From NCBI RefSeq assembly GCF_002285795.1, contig NZ_CP022961.1, forward strand, positions 930,001 through 994,000: a stretch of DNA of 64,000 nucleotides, in the 5' to 3' direction. The translations under genes and the position numbers were made by a program. The notes below the pieces were generated by a model, which saw only the letters and a list, made by a program, of their open reading frames with translations, was not told the DNA's origin and did no database searches. Shown here in pieces: positions 62,263 to 64,000 of the stretch (position 1 is its first letter; every line of letters begins with the position of its first letter). This DNA is from Plantactinospora sp. KBS50 (GTDB lineage: Bacteria; Actinomycetota; Actinomycetes; Mycobacteriales; Micromonosporaceae).

Positions 62263-63189
62263 ATGGGCCGTTACCTACTGAGACGGCTTCTCCAACTGGT
62301 CCCGGTCTTCATCGGGACGACGTTCCTGATCTACTGGCTGGTCTGGTCGGTGCCGGGTGACCCGTTCGCCGGCAAGTGCGGCGAGCGACCGTGCCCGCCC
62401 AACTACATCCAGCTGATGACCGACAAGTACCACCTGAACGAGAGTGTCTTCGCGCAGTACGGCTACTACATGAAGGCGTTGTTCCAGGGCGATTTCGGCA
62501 CCACTTACAACGGTCAGTCGGTGAACGACATCATCGTCGCCGCGTACCCGAACACCGTGAAGCTGGCGCTGGTCGCGGTCGCCGTCGAGGCGCTGATCGG
62601 CCTCACCGCCGGCGTGCTGACCGGTCTGCGCCGCAACGGCTTCGCCGACAACCTGGTGCTGGTGTCCACGCTCTTCCTGATCGCGCTGCCCACCTTCGTC
62701 ACCGGCTTCGTGCTCCAGTGGCTGCTCGGCACGCAGTGGGGGATCGTCAAGCCCACCGTGTCCAGCCATGCCTCGATCACCGAGTACCTGATCCCCGGGT
62801 TCGTCCTCGGCAGCGTGTCGATGGCCTACGTGGCCCGGCTCGCCCGGACCAGCATCGCCGAGAACCGGCGGGCGGACTACGTGCGCACGGCGATCGCCAA
62901 GGGCCTGCCGATGCGCCGCGTCGTCGGGGTGCACCTGCTGCGCAACTCGATGATCCCGGTGCTGACGTACCTGGGTACCGACATCGGCGGTCTGATGGGC
63001 GGTTCGATCGTCACCGAGGGCATTTTCAACATCAACGGCATCGGCCGGCAGGTCTACCGCGCGATCCTCACGAAGGACAGCGCGACCGTCGTCTCCATCG
63101 TCGTGATCCTGGTGCTCGTCTTCCTGCTGACGAACCTGCTGATCGACCTGCTGTACGCCGCCCTGGACCCGAGGATCCGCTATGAGTGA
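62263..63189 (+). CDS. ABC importer permease 1 (DppB/OppB-like)
   Basis: The 308-residue product starts MGRYLLRRLLQLVPVFIGTTFLIYWL, the classical DppB opening, and has about six transmembrane helices with a binding-protein-dependent transport domain (about 95-305). ADYVRTAIAKGLPMRRVVG near 205 is the coupling-helix EAA loop that docks on the ATPase. GGAGGA lies before the ATG. The gene overlaps the second permease by eight bases. A periplasmic-side loop with two Cys (KCGERPC near 47) is unusual and could form a disulfide. Confidence 0.94.
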   Translation: MGRYLLRRLLQLVPVFIGTTFLIYWLVWSVPGDPFAGKCGERPCPPNYIQLMTDKYHLNESVFAQYGYYMKALFQGDFGTTYNGQSVNDIIVAAYPNTVKLALVAVAVEALIGLTAGVLTGLRRNGFADNLVLVSTLFLIALPTFVTGFVLQWLLGTQWGIVKPTVSSHASITEYLIPGFVLGSVSMAYVARLARTSIAENRRADYVRTAIAKGLPMRRVVGVHLLRNSMIPVLTYLGTDIGGLMGGSIVTEGIFNINGIGRQVYRAILTKDSATVVSIVVILVLVFLLTNLLIDLLYAALDPRIRYE

Positions 63190-64000
63190 CCCGACAATCG
63201 GCTCGATGGTGACCACCCCGCCGGCCGAGCAGCCCAACGTCGACGGCGCTACCGCGCCGGGCGACGGCGGGCGGGCGGGCGGCAAGCGCGACAAGCCGCG
63301 CGGGCTGCTCGGCGACGCGTGGCTCGACCTGCGTCGCAAGCCACTGTTCTGGATCTCGGCGGCGTTCATCCTGTTCTTCCTGGTCATGGCGGCGTTCCCG
63401 TGGCTGTTCACCTCCGACAGCCCGACCGTCGGTGACCTCGCCCGCAGCCGGGTGGAGCCCAGCGGCTCCGCCTGGTTCGGGTTCGACGTGCAGGGCCGGA
63501 ACGAGTTCGCCCGGACGATCTACGGTGCCCGGGCCTCGATCGTCGTCTCGGTGCTGTCCACCATCGGCACCGTGGTGCTCGGCGGGGCGATCGGCATGTT
63601 CGCCGGGTTCCGCGGCGGCTGGGTGGACGCGCTGCTGTCCCGGCTCGCCGAGGTGTTCTTCGGGCTGCCGTTCGTGCTCGGCGCCATCGTCATCCTGACC
63701 ACGTTCAACGCCCCGGGATCGAACAACGGCACGTTCACCATCATGGGTCTGGTGATCATGTCGCTGGTGGTGCTGACCTGGCCGGTGTCCATGCGGATCA
63801 TGCGGTCGGCGGTGCTCGCGACCAAGCAGGCCGACTACATCCTGGCCGCCCGGGCACTGGGCGCCAGCAACAGCCGGATCATCCTGAAGCACCTGCTGCC
63901 CAACTGCCTGGCCCCGGTGCTGGTGTACTCGACGATCCTGATCGGCTCCTTCATCGGCGCCGAGGCCACGCTCTCGTTCCTGGGCGTGGGGTTGCAGTCG
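63182..64000 (+). CDS. ABC importer permease 2 (DppC/OppC-like), 3' truncated by window
   Basis: The visible 273 residues have a disordered N-terminus, a first transmembrane helix (PLFWISAAFILFFLVMAAF near residue 54), GFDVQGRNEFARTIYGARASI near 101, and the EAA coupling loop QADYILAARALGASNSRIILK near 217, typical of DppC. The gene continues beyond the window, so the last helix and the ATPase genes are not seen. ATG 63182 overlaps the end of permease 1 by eight bases. Confidence 0.93.
   Translation, partial: MSDPTIGSMVTTPPAEQPNVDGATAPGDGGRAGGKRDKPRGLLGDAWLDLRRKPLFWISAAFILFFLVMAAFPWLFTSDSPTVGDLARSRVEPSGSAWFGFDVQGRNEFARTIYGARASIVVSVLSTIGTVVLGGAIGMFAGFRGGWVDALLSRLAEVFFGLPFVLGAIVILTTFNAPGSNNGTFTIMGLVIMSLVVLTWPVSMRIMRSAVLATKQADYILAARALGASNSRIILKHLLPNCLAPVLVYSTILIGSFIGAEATLSFLGVGLQS

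Overview
The window is chromosomal DNA of a very GC-rich actinomycete, most likely of the Micromonosporaceae. The pointers are near-saturated G/C at third codon positions, frequent GTG starts, WhiD/BldM-type developmental regulators, a GroEL with a His-rich tail and many short GATCAA-containing palindromes. The genus is an inference from memory; no rRNA or tRNA gene lies in the window. Gene order is mostly the conserved actinobacterial housekeeping backbone (rplM-rpsI-glmM ... glmS ... acpS-nnr-alr-hydrolase-tsaE ... tsaB-rimI-tsaD ... groES-groEL ... whiD/bldM-DUF5319-guaB-guaB3 ... cholesterol-oxidase-like gene-guaA), which I recognise from Streptomyces coelicolor and Mycobacterium tuberculosis. 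Lineage-specific genes are inserted between these blocks.

Layout. 1-3112: thiamine operon thiE-thiD-thiC, closed by a 20-bp hairpin. 3317-6046 (-): large membrane protein with a disordered tail. 6392-7524: orphan Roadblock/LC7 protein and a MazEF-type toxin-antitoxin pair. 7547-10105: rplM-rpsI and glmM. 10106-10502: gene-free island of stacked tandem and inverted repeats. 10575-12620 (-): Clp-N protein, small HTH regulator and aminotransferase. 12795-14705: glmS. 14729-16788 (-): WXG-like protein and DUF1023 hydrolase. 17040-24957: two strings of cell-wall, metabolite-repair and t6A-tRNA genes (acpS, nnr, alr, hydrolase, tsaE; ung; tsaB, rimI, tsaD, small ORF). 25033-26192: divergent map and XRE regulator. 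26328-30007: heterodimeric ABC exporter. 30128-33399 (-): DUF4142 protein, MarR regulator, YbaK deacylase, THUMP-like methyltransferase. 33448-35751: CIRCE-controlled groESL. 35813-38733: membrane molybdopterin oxidoreductase, secreted SH3/CHAP-like protein, whiD. 39172-43532: bldM-like regulator, DUF5319, guaB, guaB3. 43538-49892: M1 lipoprotein peptidase, small membrane protein, LCP protein, GMC oxidoreductase, guaA. 49909-52300: PspC protein and two tandem double-Nudix genes. 52313-55119: convergent pssA and psd, which together make phosphatidylethanolamine. 55129-59242: LiaFSR/PspC-like envelope-stress cluster with an apparently frameshifted PspC gene. 59284-60018 (-): PIG-L deacetylase. 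60451-64000: peptide/nickel-type ABC importer (substrate-binding lipoprotein and two permeases, the last cut by the window end).

Regulation visible in the DNA. At least 15 genes have a TANNNT -10 box ending 6-8 nt before the start codon with no properly spaced Shine-Dalgarno sequence, as expected of leaderless mRNAs; several of these fix the start codon. groESL has a textbook promoter held between two CIRCE operators. The HTH/Clp-N operon has two GTCAAC-N4-GTTGAC operators laid over a TTGACA-17-TAAAGT promoter inside the end of the neighbouring aminotransferase gene. Strong perfect hairpins separate most convergent pairs. Two further sets of hairpins lie inside operons (groES/groEL and substrate-binding protein/permease), where they probably set expression ratios. 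No insertion sequence, phage, integrase or CRISPR array is visible. The most unusual stretches are the repeat island at 10106-10502, the perfect 23-bp inverted repeat at 31556-31610, the structured pssA leader, the split PspC gene and the paired double-Nudix genes.
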